From: Bradyrhizobium erythrophlei
GTDB taxonomy: Bacteria; Pseudomonadota; Alphaproteobacteria; Rhizobiales; Xanthobacteraceae
Assembly: GCF_900142985.1 (NCBI RefSeq)
Contig: NZ_LT670849.1
Span: forward strand, 1,302,001 to 1,366,000
Length of the DNA stretch: 64,000 nucleotides
Direction of reading: 5' to 3'
In this document: positions 9,304 through 17,991 of the stretch, piece by piece
How the letters are laid out: every line of letters starts with the position of its first letter
Position numbering within the stretch: position 1 is the first letter of the stretch
Made by a program: the position numbers and the translations under genes
The notes under the pieces: model-generated
Database searches by the model: none
Told to the model about the DNA's origin: nothing
Seen by the model: the letters and a program-made list of their open reading frames with translations, nothing else

Positions 9304-10059
9304 TCAGGCTGCGGCCCGTGAGCGGCGGAACCATTCGTCGAAACCGATGCGGCCAAGACGCGCTTGGCCCAACGGCACCAGCGACTGCTCCTCGACCCGG
9401 CCGCCCCAGTACAGGGCTCCGGGATCGCGAACGACTTCACGCGGGTCGCCGACAGCTTTCAGATAGCGGGCGATAATTTCGTTGAACGGCGCTCGTTCCG
9501 GGCCGGCGATTTCGACAATGCCGTTTCGCGGCGGCGCGAGCGCCACATCGGCAACGATCCCGGCAACATCATCCGCCGCGATAGGCTGGAACAGGCCGGG
9601 CGCGACCCTGACCACGTTTCCATCTGCACTCGAAGCGGCGATGGCACCGAGGAATTCCATGAACTGGGTGGCGCGGATGATGGTGTAGGGAATGCCGGAA
9701 GCCGCGATCAGTTTCTCTTGCGCAACTTTGGCGCGGAAGTAGCCGTTTTCAGACGTCCGGTCGGTTCCGACGATAGACAGCGCGACATGATGCCGGACAC
9801 CGACCGCGGACTCCGCCGCGACAAGGTTACGGCCGGAGGTCTCGAAGAACTTCAGCACCGCCTTGTCTTCGAAAGAGGGCGAATTGGCGAGGTCGATCGC
9901 CACCTGCGCGCCCACCATCGCCTCGTTGAGCCCCTCGCCGGTGATCGTGTTGATCCCGTTTTTGGGCGAGGCAGCGATGACCTCGTGGCCAGCCTGGCGC
10001 AGAATAGCGCCGGTCTTCGCGCCGATCAGGCCGGTGCCGCCGATCACGACGATCTTCAT
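9304..10059 (-). CDS. NAD(P)-binding NmrA/SDR-like oxidoreductase
   Basis: A 251-residue Rossmann-fold protein. The dinucleotide motif IGGTGLIGAKTG is at the extreme N-terminus, as in atypical short-chain dehydrogenases of the NmrA group. Other conserved patches are HHVALSIVGTDR, YFRAKVAQEKL (YxxxK-like pair), and YTIIRATQFMEFLGAIA. These proteins act as redox sensors or NAD(P)H-dependent reductases on small substrates; the substrate cannot be read here. ATG at 10059 has AGGAGGTC just upstream on its strand. Converges on uvrB with 17 bases between stops. Confidence 0.85.
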   Translation of the reverse strand: MKIVVIGGTGLIGAKTGAILRQAGHEVIAASPKNGINTITGEGLNEAMVGAQVAIDLANSPSFEDKAVLKFFETSGRNLVAAESAVGVRHHVALSIVGTDRTSENGYFRAKVAQEKLIAASGIPYTIIRATQFMEFLGAIAASSADGNVVRVAPGLFQPIAADDVAGIVADVALAPPRNGIVEIAGPERAPFNEIIARYLKAVGDPREVVRDPGALYWGGRVEEQSLVPLGQARLGRIGFDEWFRRSRAAA

Positions 10060-10229
10060 GGTTGACCTCCTTTTTCGATGACAGGAATCCTTAGATAACC
10101 GGTGATCTCAAAATGGGTTCGAATGCCGAAGAAAAAAACGCGACCGGAGTACGGCTTTCGCAGAAATCGCAGGGAATGACAGCCGCGAATTCGGAAGCTT
10201 CGCGCTCCTACTCCCTGAAAGTAGTAATG

Positions 10230-10468
10230 GCGGTTGCTGCCGTCATACGTCCCCGACTTCAAGCAGCAGGCTTTGAAACCTGCGTCCGGAGCCGCATGGG
10301 CACAGGTCGTTGCGGCCGAGCTTTTCAGTCAACTCGACATCGCCATGGACGACGCGACGTCCACGCTTGACCTGGGTTTCTGAAGGGTAAGACTTCCGCC
10401 GCTTACGCGAGATGCTGAAAGCTGGGGAGGTTTTCGAAATCGTCGAGCTTGCGCATGACGGCCTCCAT
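10230..10468 (-). pseudogene. Degenerate SEC-C motif protein gene
   Basis: On the minus strand an ATG at 10468 opens [20 protein letters not shown], then hits a stop. A second frame continues [17 protein letters not shown] and the zinc motif [15 protein letters not shown]. The expected KACCL ending is present only after a further one-base shift. Intact SEC-C motifs read [18 protein letters not shown], so at least two frame breaks separate pieces of one former gene. No alternative intact gene is visible on either strand in the 10060-10680 interval; the rest of that interval seems empty. Confidence 0.55.
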
Positions 10469-10680
10469 TTGAAAATGCGGCAAGATCGCCGCAGCGCTTC
10501 GCTACCATATCGCCTTTTGCGATGGAAGCGCCGACGCTCACCCCTGACCACGCCTGCACCGGCCGATGGGCATGGTTAACACCATCGCGCGACCGACGAC
10601 GGCAACACGAACAAAAAATCGCAATCCGGCGGCCGAACCGTTTCGGCGCTCTCGCCGACAAAGAACTATTCGGAAAAACG

Positions 10681-12075
10681 ATGTTTCCCATGCGCCTGAT
10701 GTTCGCCATCCTTGCTGCTGCAACCCTTGTGAGTGCCACGCCTTCACTCGCGCAAACCTGCCGGCCGATGGACAATTCGGCGGTGGGTATCGACACCGGT
10801 GTGACGGACCTGATCCCGCAGCGCTGCGACGATCAGCGCAAATGCCAGATGTTCGCGATGGATGGCCGGCCGATCGGCGAGCCGGGCGACCGCGTCGTGC
10901 CGCGAACCGCGACCGCCAATGGCGTGGTCGCGGTCGAAAAGAAACAAAGTGGCTTGCAGGGCTACATGAGCGTCGACGGCGCCTGGAAGGTCGAGCCGCA
11001 GTTCAAGCAGGCGGGACCCTATTGTGAGAATCGTGCCGCCGTGCAACGCGTCGACAGTCTCTGGGTCTATCTCGACCCGAAGGGTGAGGAAGTCGGCAGC
11101 CCCCGGGATGCTGCGGAAGCCTTCACCGAGGGCCTCGGCCTCGTGACGTCTTACAAGGGCGGCCACGATTTTCGCCACGGCTACGTCGACACATCGGGCA
11201 AGGTCGTCATACCGGTTACGTTCGCCGGCGCGCGGCTGTTTTCGGAAGGCCTTGCCGCCGTGCTGGTCGACGGCAAATGGGGTTACATCGACCGCGACGG
11301 CAAGATGATCATCCCGCCGCGTTTCGCGGAGGCCGACACCTTTCACAACGGTCGCGCCGTGGTGAGCATCAGCGCGAGTTGGGGCAAGAGCGGCCTGATC
11401 GATCGCAGCGGCAAATTCGTGGTCGAGCCGCGTTACGAGCAAATCAGCAAAGTCGGTGAAAAATTCTGGAGCGTCGGTGGCATCGATCGCAGCTATCGCG
11501 GCAATGGCGAACCGCCGGCTCTCGTCCGGCTGGTCGATGCCGAGGGACACCTGGTTTCGAAGCAGGTCTACAATTCATTCGGCGCAGTGCAGGACGGGCT
11601 GATGTCGGTCTGCCGCGACGACCGTTGCGGTTTCATGGATACGTCAGGCAAACTCGTCATTCCCCTGAAATACAAAGGCGCAGGGGATTTTCAGGAGGGG
11701 CTCGCCGCGGTCACGTCGGACGGCGACAGCTACGGCTTCATCGATCGCAACGGCAAGACTGTGCTTGCGGCGCGCTACGAAAGCCTCGGACCCCACAAGG
11801 AACACTTCACCCCGGGGCCATTCGTGAATGGTCTCGCGCCCGCGGGCTGCAAGGGATCATGGGGGTTCATCGACAAAAGCGGCGCCTGGGCGATCCCGCC
11901 GGTCTATCGGTTTGCGGAATCGTTCGACAACGGCTTTGCCAGCGTCGAGGTCAGAGGCGGAACAGCGCATCTGCGCCCCGACGGCAGCGCGATCGACTTC
12001 ACTCCGGCCGAAATCGACGCCGCAGCGCCGCCCACGCGTCCGTGCGGTGTGCCGCTGGCACGCGCGCCGCATTGA
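10681..12075 (+). CDS. Secreted WG-repeat (beta-propeller-like) protein
   Basis: 464 residues with a signal peptide (MFPMRLMFAILAAATLVSATPSLAQ). The mature chain is built from repeated units of about 40-55 residues of the type G(Y/F)(I/V)D..GK.(V/I)IP..(Y/F)..A..F..GLA.V, for example KWGYIDRDGKMIIPPRF and YGFIDRNGKTVLAARY. This is the KWG/WG repeat (Pfam WG_beta_rep). Such proteins are thought to form surface or periplasmic propellers; no enzymatic motif is seen. Four cysteines in the first 35 mature residues and two in the C-terminal part could form disulfides. Start could also be the ATG at 10690. Confidence 0.85.
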   Translation: MFPMRLMFAILAAATLVSATPSLAQTCRPMDNSAVGIDTGVTDLIPQRCDDQRKCQMFAMDGRPIGEPGDRVVPRTATANGVVAVEKKQSGLQGYMSVDGAWKVEPQFKQAGPYCENRAAVQRVDSLWVYLDPKGEEVGSPRDAAEAFTEGLGLVTSYKGGHDFRHGYVDTSGKVVIPVTFAGARLFSEGLAAVLVDGKWGYIDRDGKMIIPPRFAEADTFHNGRAVVSISASWGKSGLIDRSGKFVVEPRYEQISKVGEKFWSVGGIDRSYRGNGEPPALVRLVDAEGHLVSKQVYNSFGAVQDGLMSVCRDDRCGFMDTSGKLVIPLKYKGAGDFQEGLAAVTSDGDSYGFIDRNGKTVLAARYESLGPHKEHFTPGPFVNGLAPAGCKGSWGFIDKSGAWAIPPVYRFAESFDNGFASVEVRGGTAHLRPDGSAIDFTPAEIDAAAPPTRPCGVPLARAPH

Positions 12076-12093
12076 CTGGGCTTCTCCTGCCGC

Positions 12094-12210
12094 CTGTCCG
12101 GATACTGCGCAGCGCGTCAGCGATGCGCTGCCAAGCCGGGGCCCAGTTTATCACCAATGGGTCCCGGCTTCGCGAAGCGGTACTACGCACCGCATCGCAT
12201 CCGGGACACG
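12094..12210 (+). repeat. Dispersed repeat family R2, copy a (short form)
   Basis: Starts with CTGTCCGGATACTGCGCAGC, carries a central GGGCCC/GGTCCC region and ends CATCCGGGACACG. Related copies in the same orientation lie at 13715-13874, 16758-16891 and 47368-47483. It occupies the space between the WG-repeat and DyP genes. Confidence 0.75.
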
Positions 12211-12225
12211 GCCCTCACCAAGCTT

Positions 12226-13212
12226 TCACCTGTCCACCGCAAGCTTCTCCTGCGCGGCTTCAACCAGTTTTTGCAGCGTCGGACGGGCTGGCGCGAAGAA
12301 CGTGGTGCCGGTATGCGGCGTCGAGAAATCGAGCAGCCGGTCATAAGCCCCCGGCGGGTCGCCGATATACATTCGCTGCAACATCTTTTCGATCACCCAG
12401 AGATACCGGGAATAGCCGATGAAGTAGGTTCCGAATTCCTGCTTGCCCGGCCGGCCGAAAGGCATGTTGTCACGCAGGATATCGAATTCGTTGCCGTCGG
12501 CGTCCGTGATGGTGGCCAGAGACTTGTGCGACTTGCGCGGCGCATCGTCATCGTCGATCTCGATATTATCGATCTTGGTGCGGCCGATGATCTCTTCCTG
12601 AAGATGAGTCGGAGTCTCTTTCCAGGCGTTCATATCGTGCAAGTACTTCTGCACGACGACATAACTGCCGCCGGCAAAGTCTCCATCCTCGTCGCCGACC
12701 AGCGCCGCGGCCGGCAGGTCGAGGCCGGTCGGATTGGCCGTCCCGTCGACAAAGCCGAGAAGATCGCGCGCATCGAAATAGCGAAAGCCTTCGACTTCGT
12801 CGACGACCGTGACGCTGGCGCCAAGATTGTCGAGCAGCATGCGTTCAAACTCGAAGCACATGTCCGCCCGTTCGGCGCGGATATGAAACAGAAGGTCGCC
12901 GGCTGTCGACGGCGCCGTGTGAACAGATCCCTTGATCGGTGCGAACGGTTTTAATTCCTGCGGCCGCCGGTCCAGACCCAGTCGATCCCAGAGATCGCGG
13001 CCAATTCCGGCAATGCATGACAGCCGGCCCGACAGATCGCGAAAGCCGACGTTCTTGACGAGATCGTCGAGCTCGCCGAGCACCGAGGCGGCTTTCGAGA
13101 GCGCCGCTTGGTCGCCACCGACAGTGACCACCAGAAACACCGCCGACGACGATAGCGGCGCATCGACGCTCTGCGCGTCGATCGGCACCCTGTCCCAATT
13201 TTTCCCGGACAT
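12226..13212 (-). CDS. DyP-type heme peroxidase
   Basis: A 328-residue dye-decolourising peroxidase. It has the family signature GFVDGTANP (GxxDG, whose Asp acts in peroxide cleavage). A downstream His in RKSHKSLATI is the likely proximal heme ligand, and Arg in DILRDNMPFGRPG fits the distal arginine. The C-terminal block is DFSTPHTGTTFFAPA. There is no signal peptide, so it is cytosolic or loaded into an encapsulin; I see no encapsulin gene nearby. It follows the NTF2-fold gene by 29 bases on the same strand, suggesting one operon. Natural substrate unknown. Confidence 0.92.
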   Translation of the reverse strand: MSGKNWDRVPIDAQSVDAPLSSSAVFLVVTVGGDQAALSKAASVLGELDDLVKNVGFRDLSGRLSCIAGIGRDLWDRLGLDRRPQELKPFAPIKGSVHTAPSTAGDLLFHIRAERADMCFEFERMLLDNLGASVTVVDEVEGFRYFDARDLLGFVDGTANPTGLDLPAAALVGDEDGDFAGGSYVVVQKYLHDMNAWKETPTHLQEEIIGRTKIDNIEIDDDDAPRKSHKSLATITDADGNEFDILRDNMPFGRPGKQEFGTYFIGYSRYLWVIEKMLQRMYIGDPPGAYDRLLDFSTPHTGTTFFAPARPTLQKLVEAAQEKLAVDR

Positions 13213-13241
13213 CCCGAGTTTCTCCGCCTACTGGAAATAAC

Positions 13242-13700
13242 CTACCACGCCTTCACCGGCCGGTTGGCGTGGCTTAGCTGCGGGACGCCGCGGTTGAGCG
13301 ACATGTGTGAGTGGGTGCAGAGCCACCCCTGCCCATTCCTGGAGAAAATCATGGTCGCGCGTCCCGGCCGCGGGAACGGCTTGCCGTCCTCGTGATAGCC
13401 GGTCGAGGTCCAGGGCGCGATCACGATCGCGGTGCTGCCGTCGGGCGAGGCCAGCACCTGCGTCTGATCGAGCGTGAAGCGGAAGTCGGTCGTTTTCGGC
13501 CAGACGTTATTCCACTGCGTCTTGAGCCACTGGTCGAGGCCGGGGATGACGTCATTGTGGGTGCCGAAGGCGAGCACATCGGGATGAAACAGCGGCCTTG
13601 CCGAGGCGTAATCGACCTCACGCACATAGCCGGAAAAAGTCTCCAGCCAGCCGTGGAAGAATTTCGTGATCTCGGCATTCGCGATCGGCAAGGGATTCAT
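13242..13700 (-). CDS. NTF2-fold / SnoaL-like protein, 152 aa
   Basis: Begins MNPLPIANAEITKFFHGWLETFSG; the body has YASARPLFHPDVLAFGTHNDVI and SDGSTAIVIAPWTSTGY-type strands ending in WLCTHSHMSLNRG. Cone-shaped alpha+beta proteins of this class (DUF4440/SnoaL-like) are small-molecule binding or isomerase domains; no catalytic assignment is possible. The ATG at 13700 follows a GGAG site; an upstream extension to 13778 reads through repeat R2 and is discounted. Upstream partner of the DyP gene in a probable two-gene operon. Confidence 0.8.
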   Translation of the reverse strand: MNPLPIANAEITKFFHGWLETFSGYVREVDYASARPLFHPDVLAFGTHNDVIPGLDQWLKTQWNNVWPKTTDFRFTLDQTQVLASPDGSTAIVIAPWTSTGYHEDGKPFPRPGRATMIFSRNGQGWLCTHSHMSLNRGVPQLSHANRPVKAW

Positions 13701-13714
13701 GTGGTCTCCGTGTT

Positions 13715-13874
13715 CGTGCCCCGGATGCTGCGCAGCGCGCCAGCGGCGTGATGCGCTGCTGAGCCGGGGCCCACGCACTTTTAATCATGAGGTCCCAGAT
13801 CTGCGAAGCGGTACCATAGCGCGTCGAAGACGCGCGTGAACGCGCTTATGGCACCGCATCGCGTCCGGGACACG
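13715..13874 (+). repeat. Dispersed repeat family R2, copy b (long form)
   Basis: From TGCCCCGGATGCTGCGCAGC to GCGTCCGGGACACG. It contains an additional internal segment with the small palindrome GCGCGTGAACGCGC, shared only with copy c at 16758-16891. Fills the gap between the NTF2-like gene and the caspase-fold gene. Confidence 0.78.
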
Positions 13875-13882
13875 AGATACCC

Positions 13883-16105
13883 TCAGCACTTCGGCTGATT
13901 GGGCGGACACTTCTTGGCCGGCGCCGGTGCAGGTCTAGGCGGCGGTGGCGCGGGCCGTGGGGGCGGTGGCGGCGCGGCCCTTGGCGGAGGCGGCGACGCA
14001 ACCCTTGGCGGAGGCGGTGGCGCAGCCCTCGGCGGAGGCGGTGGTGGGGGCGCACGCCGCATCTCAGGCTTCGGAGGAGGAGGTGGCGGCGGTGCGCGCC
14101 TCATCTCCGGCTTCGGCGGCGGTGGTGGCGTCGACCGCGATGGAGTGGTCGTCGTCGCGCCGGATGGCGGAGGCCCACGCCTGTCGCGCTCGCGCACGTT
14201 CGGCGAGGTCGTCGGCGCAGTCGGGGTCGTCTGATTCTGCACGACCGGCGGCCGGCCGGGCCCGCTTGGTGCAACCCTCTCCTCGCGCAAATTCGGCTGG
14301 CCCGGCTGTGTCGGCGTCGTCAGCCGGTTCGGAGCCGTGTTGGTCGGCGCTGCGGTGCCGGGCGATGGCGGCGGCGCGCCCTTCTGGCCGGGAACGGGCA
14401 GCGCGTTGCTTCTTGGCAATTCCTGCCGGAATTCTCTGCCGCCCTGCGGAAGATTGGCCGGCGTTGTACCGGGCGCGGCCCGCGGGTTGATCGACGCGCT
14501 CGGCGGCGGCGGCAGCTTGCCCTGCTGGATCAGCGTGGCGCGCTGCTCGACCCGGTTGGGCAGGCTGGGACCGAGCACGCCGCTCCGTGGCCCGCCGGCC
14601 GCCGTCACGGCCGCGGGAGACGGCGTCGGATTGTTGATGACCGTGTTGATGACGGTGGTGTTGTGAATGTTGTTGAAGATGATGTTGCCCGGCGGCGACC
14701 GCACATATACCGGCGGCCGTACATAGGCCGGGAACGGCACGAAGGCCGGCCGCGGGAGAACAAACAACCCAATTCCCACGCCCACGCCGATCCCAATCGC
14801 CACGATCGGCGGGGGCAGCACCACGAAATCATCGGGCGGCGGCCCCAGGAAGTACACCGGCGGCGGCGGTGGCGGCGCGAAAGCAAATTCGGGATCGCCG
14901 AAATAAAACACCGGGCGGTCCACATAGGCGAACTCATCCGGCGGCGGCGGCGGCAGGTCGTAGTCCATCACCGGAAAGGACGGCGGCGGCTCCAGCGCCG
15001 CGGATAGATAAGAGAGACGCCGCCGCGCATCCCATGCATGCGGTCCTTGCGGATAGCGCCGCAGATACGACCAATAGGCATCGGGCGTATCGGCCAGATA
15101 GGTGCGGCGCCACGTGATCGCCTCGCGCCGCGCCGCCAGGATCGCCCTCACCCGCTTCGACAGCGGATCGCCGGCATAGGCGGCCAGAAAATCCTCGTAA
15201 CCCTGCATGGTGTCGCGCGTCAGCGCGGCGGTGAACGCCTCCTGCGCACCGAGATCGCGGAGCGGCCGGGTGCGAATGGCGGCAACCTGGTCGGGTGAAC
15301 CCTGCACCGGCGGCGCGTCGGGGGCGCGGTCGAAGAAGGAGAACGGCGCCTGGATCTTCTGGTCGTCCCACGGCACCTGCGCGCCCTTGCTGTTCTCGCT
15401 CACGCGCAGCCGCACGCGATCGAAGACGTCGGGCAGCGACAGTCCGCCGGTGCGGATCATTTCGGCGAGCGCTTGCGCGTAGACGCCGTAATTGCCGGTC
15501 TCGGGTGGCGCGACGGTGCCGGGCGCCGCGTTGAAGGCAATCAGCATGTTCGGCGACGCGTCCACCAGCGCGAGCCCGCCGGCAATCGGGTTGCCGCCTT
15601 CGATAAAAGGCTGCGGCCCCGCCGAATCGAGCACGATGATGCTCGCCTTGAGCGGAAGCGACGCAAGCTGGCGCGTGTAATCGCTGATCCGCAATCCCTC
15701 GATCGGGATATCGGTGTCGCGGCCGATCTTCGCATCGACCGGAATGTAGTAGTTTTCGCCGGCGAGTTGGACCACGTAGCCGGACAGATAGATCATCGCC
15801 ACCGTGTCGGCGGGAGAAGCCTGGACCTTCTCCATGAAATCGCGAAAGCTGTTACGCAAGGCATCCGCATCGAGATCCCGCGCCCCGATGACATCGAATC
15901 CCGCGGCCTGAAGCGTTTGCGCGATCAGGCCCGCATCGTTGGCCGCGGTCGGAAGTGGCGCCTTTTCATAGTTGCCATCGCCTACCACCAGCGCGATGCG
16001 CTTCTCCTGCGCTGGCTGTTGCGCCGCGGCCGGACCGGCCAATCCCGCGGCCAGGGCCAGCCAAAAAAGCGGCAGAGACAAGAAAATGCTTCTTGCGCGT
16101 CGCAT
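13883..16105 (-). CDS. Secreted caspase-fold (peptidase C14-like) protein, catalytically dead, with proline-rich tail
   Basis: 740 residues. Signal peptide (1-29), then a caspase-like p20 domain: RIALVVGDGNYEKAPLPTA (near 36), YLSGYVVQLAGENYYIPVD (near 106) and ASIIVLDSAGPQPF (near 154). In active family members these last two are SGHGVQ and LDACRNNPF. Here the catalytic His is Tyr (about 110) and the Cys position is Ala (about 162), so peptidase activity is unlikely. After about residue 390 the chain becomes extremely Pro-rich, with a Gly-Val-Ile hydrophobic stretch and many PPPPP-RAAPPP units to the end. The ATG at 16105 follows AGGGGA and is preferred over an upstream GTG. Probably periplasmic or surface-associated. 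Confidence 0.86.
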   Translation of the reverse strand: MRRARSIFLSLPLFWLALAAGLAGPAAAQQPAQEKRIALVVGDGNYEKAPLPTAANDAGLIAQTLQAAGFDVIGARDLDADALRNSFRDFMEKVQASPADTVAMIYLSGYVVQLAGENYYIPVDAKIGRDTDIPIEGLRISDYTRQLASLPLKASIIVLDSAGPQPFIEGGNPIAGGLALVDASPNMLIAFNAAPGTVAPPETGNYGVYAQALAEMIRTGGLSLPDVFDRVRLRVSENSKGAQVPWDDQKIQAPFSFFDRAPDAPPVQGSPDQVAAIRTRPLRDLGAQEAFTAALTRDTMQGYEDFLAAYAGDPLSKRVRAILAARREAITWRRTYLADTPDAYWSYLRRYPQGPHAWDARRRLSYLSAALEPPPSFPVMDYDLPPPPPDEFAYVDRPVFYFGDPEFAFAPPPPPPVYFLGPPPDDFVVLPPPIVAIGIGVGVGIGLFVLPRPAFVPFPAYVRPPVYVRSPPGNIIFNNIHNTTVINTVINNPTPSPAAVTAAGGPRSGVLGPSLPNRVEQRATLIQQGKLPPPPSASINPRAAPGTTPANLPQGGREFRQELPRSNALPVPGQKGAPPPSPGTAAPTNTAPNRLTTPTQPGQPNLREERVAPSGPGRPPVVQNQTTPTAPTTSPNVRERDRRGPPPSGATTTTPSRSTPPPPPKPEMRRAPPPPPPPKPEMRRAPPPPPPPRAAPPPPPRVASPPPPRAAPPPPPRPAPPPPRPAPAPAKKCPPNQPKC

Positions 16106-16552
16106 CACGTTTCCCCTCACTTCTCAAAGAAAGCAGCTTGAGCGGACGCTCGCTGAATGTCCCCTGAACAGACCGATATAAAGCGCATAAACGAGGCCGT
16201 TATGCGCTTCCGGCCATGTGCCCATTATCGGCCATCAAAGTCAAAGCGCCAGCAGCGCCCCGAAGGATCAGCCATGCCGGGGACGGCGGGGAGTGGGTTT
16301 CGGTTTCACACACCACCCGCCGAAAGAACGCGAGGCGATTCTTACTTGACGCTTACACGATCTCGTCTTCGCCACTGCCGACAGAGTCTACTGAGGCGCG
16401 GCGGAAGGCCCACCCTATCCGGCCCCGGCGCCCGCGTATTCGGGTTCCATCCGATTTCAAACCGGTTCCCATTGAACCTGATCGCTGCGGCGGAAAACAA
16501 AGAGATGGGCAGGGCATTCGACCACACGCATTGCAGATACGAGGTCCGTTTC
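16106..16552. other. 447-base intergenic region, no gene seen
   Basis: Between the caspase-fold gene (leaving to the left) and a 66-aa membrane protein gene. Open frames here have shadow-like composition (Arg/Pro-rich). No hairpin with a T-tract or recognisable RNA was found. It should contain both divergent promoters. Confidence 0.4.
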
Positions 16553-16753
16553 ATGTCATCGCTTGCTTTAAGAGAAGATATCCGCCCGGCCACTGACGCC
16601 CCCGGAATTTCAATTTCAGCCCGCGCAGCGAGCCGATCAAAGCCCGCGAACGCGTCGCTCGAAGGCATCCTGCTGTTTTCCGGAATTGGCCTCGGTCTGT
16701 TGGTCCTTGCCGCGATCTTCAGCTACCTGGAATTACCCCCGCCCTATTTCTGA
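16553..16753 (+). CDS. Small single-pass membrane protein, 66 aa
   Basis: MSSLALREDIRPATD opens a polar 40-residue N-terminal part, followed by one strong membrane helix (LEGILLFSGIGLGLLVLAAI) and a short tail SYLELPPPYF. The ATG at 16553 has GAGGT upstream. The open frame extends far upstream, but that part is arginine-rich and unlikely to be translated. Function unknown. Confidence 0.6.
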   Translation: MSSLALREDIRPATDAPGISISARAASRSKPANASLEGILLFSGIGLGLLVLAAIFSYLELPPPYF

Positions 16754-16757
16754 AAAC

Positions 16758-16891
16758 AGGCATTCGCAGCGCGCCCGCGATGCACTGCTGATCCGGGGCC
16801 CATAGTCATGGGATCGGCTCTGCGAAGCGGCACTGTGGCGTCCAAGACGCGCGTGAACGCGCTTGTGGCGCCGCATCGCGTCCGGGACACG
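16758..16891 (+). repeat. Dispersed repeat family R2, copy c (long form)
   Basis: Starts near CAGGCATTCGCAGCGCG and ends CGCGTCCGGGACACG. Shares the GCGCGTGAACGCGC insert with copy b. It begins a few bases after the stop of the 66-aa membrane protein gene. Confidence 0.75.
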
Positions 16892-16926
16892 AAATTCCGT
16901 TTGACATCGCTTCAACGCACACGAGG

Positions 16927-16986
16927 TGATTTGCCCGTCGCGCCAACATGTCGCAGACGCATTCGCTTGCGGCGTCGGGCAAATCA
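16927..16986. repeat. 60-bp palindromic element with TGATTTGCCCG arms
   Basis: TGATTTGCCCG (16927-16937) and its exact reverse complement CGGGCAAATCA (16976-16986) enclose 38 bases. It lies between repeat R2c and the 344-bp repeat, so 16758-17360 is a nearly continuous repeat cluster. Confidence 0.7.
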
Positions 16987-17016
16987 AAAGCATTTTTCCG
17001 CGCGTCCCGCTCTCCT

Positions 17017-17360
17017 CACAAGGGGCGTTTCGCGATCGTCACGGACGTTGGAAGCGGGATGCGATGGACGCTCGCGATGCGCAGACGAACGCATCGGCAG
17101 CGGATGGCGAAGTCGTGTGGTCCTGATGTCTCGACGCTGACATCAAGTTCTCAAGAAGCTGACGCTTCTCGGGAATGACGGTGGCAAGAAAGCCCGTTCA
17201 CCGGGGAGAGCACGAAGGAAACCGTAAAACCACTCGCGCAGGGAATGCCGGATCGTTCGGCGAACCTGTGGTGGACTTACTCGTGTGCTTTTTCCTTTCG
17301 CACGCGAGGCTGCGGGTGAGTCTGATCACCCGGCATTCCCTGCGCCCTCTCGATACGGGG
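17017..17360 (+). repeat. Structured ~340-bp dispersed repeat, copy 1
   Basis: Starts CACAAGGGGCGTTTCGCGAT and ends near CCCTGCGCCCTCTCGATA. An inverted copy lies at 26932-27270. Both contain 14-bp perfect arms GCAGGGAATGCCGG / CCGGCATTCCCTGC (here 17238-17251 and 17330-17343) separated by exactly 78 bases, and inside these a shorter stem around CTCGTGTGC / GCACGCGAG. Open frames across it read as arginine-rich peptides and are not considered genes. Confidence 0.85.
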
Positions 17361-17430
17361 CGAGCGATATTGCGAAACCTCGGGCGTGGGACGTCGCGGG
17401 AACGCGGAGTCGCGCCCGTTAGGACAACGT

Positions 17431-17508
17431 CATTGCGAGGAGTGAAGCGACGAAGCAATCCAGTCTTATCCGTTTCGCTGGATCGCTTCGCTACGCTCGC
17501 GATGACGG
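17431..17508. repeat. Palindromic repeat with CATTGCGAGGAG end
   Basis: CATTGCGAGGAGTGAAGCGA and GCTACGCTCGCGATGACG form long imperfect complementary arms with CAATCCAG near the loop. It ends nine bases before the stop codon of the convergent small secreted protein gene and may serve as its transcription end. This type of hairpin repeat is common in Bradyrhizobium-like genomes as I know them; I could not count copies here. Confidence 0.65.
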
Positions 17509-17516
17509 AAAGGATT

Positions 17517-17816
17517 TCACCCGCCGTCGGACCCCGAGACCTTGCGGTCCGGATCCTCGTCGATCGGAGGCGGCCATGTGCCGCAGTCGAAGCTGCGGCC
17601 CATGCCGGGACAGACCGTGCGACGGAAAGACGGCGCGACCGTGCCCGTGGTCCCGACATCGTTGAAGCCGTAGCTGTTACGGTAATGATGGCTCATTCGC
17701 TGATGATGTTTTTTGATGTGCTGGCTGCTCGCTTCGGCCTCGCTCGCCGCAACGACAGCGGTCACCGCCGTCGCACAAACGGCCAACGTCAAAAGCCCGT
17801 TCCTCAAGTGGCGCAT
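17517..17816 (-). CDS. Small secreted His-rich protein, 99 aa
   Basis: MRHLRNGLLTLAVCATAVTA is a signal peptide ending near ASEAEAS. The mature part starts SSQHIKKHHQRMSHHYRNSYG, rich in His and basic residues, then has two Cys (RRTVCPGMGRSFDCGTW) likely forming a disulfide. The ATG at 17816 has GGGAGGTG immediately upstream. Resembles the abundant small periplasmic proteins of rhizobia; metal binding by the His cluster is possible but speculative. Confidence 0.75.
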   Translation of the reverse strand: MRHLRNGLLTLAVCATAVTAVVAASEAEASSQHIKKHHQRMSHHYRNSYGFNDVGTTGTVAPSFRRTVCPGMGRSFDCGTWPPPIDEDPDRKVSGSDGG

Positions 17817-17991
17817 GCGCACCTCCCGCAAATCTTCAAGTCGGGGAAGGTTGAGCCGCTTCGGCACGTCTGTCGCGTAAATTTAAATTTAAGCGTTTTG
17901 CACTGCGGATGCGGGAATATTCCGCTCACCCGCTGCGGCTGTTGCTGCTGTTCCGCACGAGATTGCCGTGCGCGGCCTCGCGCCCGCGCAC

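Noticed and set aside
12226..13700. Encapsulin system around the DyP peroxidase
   Set aside because: DyP genes often sit beside encapsulin shells, but the only neighbour is an NTF2-fold protein and no shell gene is visible.
13883..16105. Active type III CRISPR-linked or gasdermin-linked caspase
   Set aside because: Both catalytic residues are missing, the protein is exported, and there is no gasdermin, CRISPR or NLR gene nearby.
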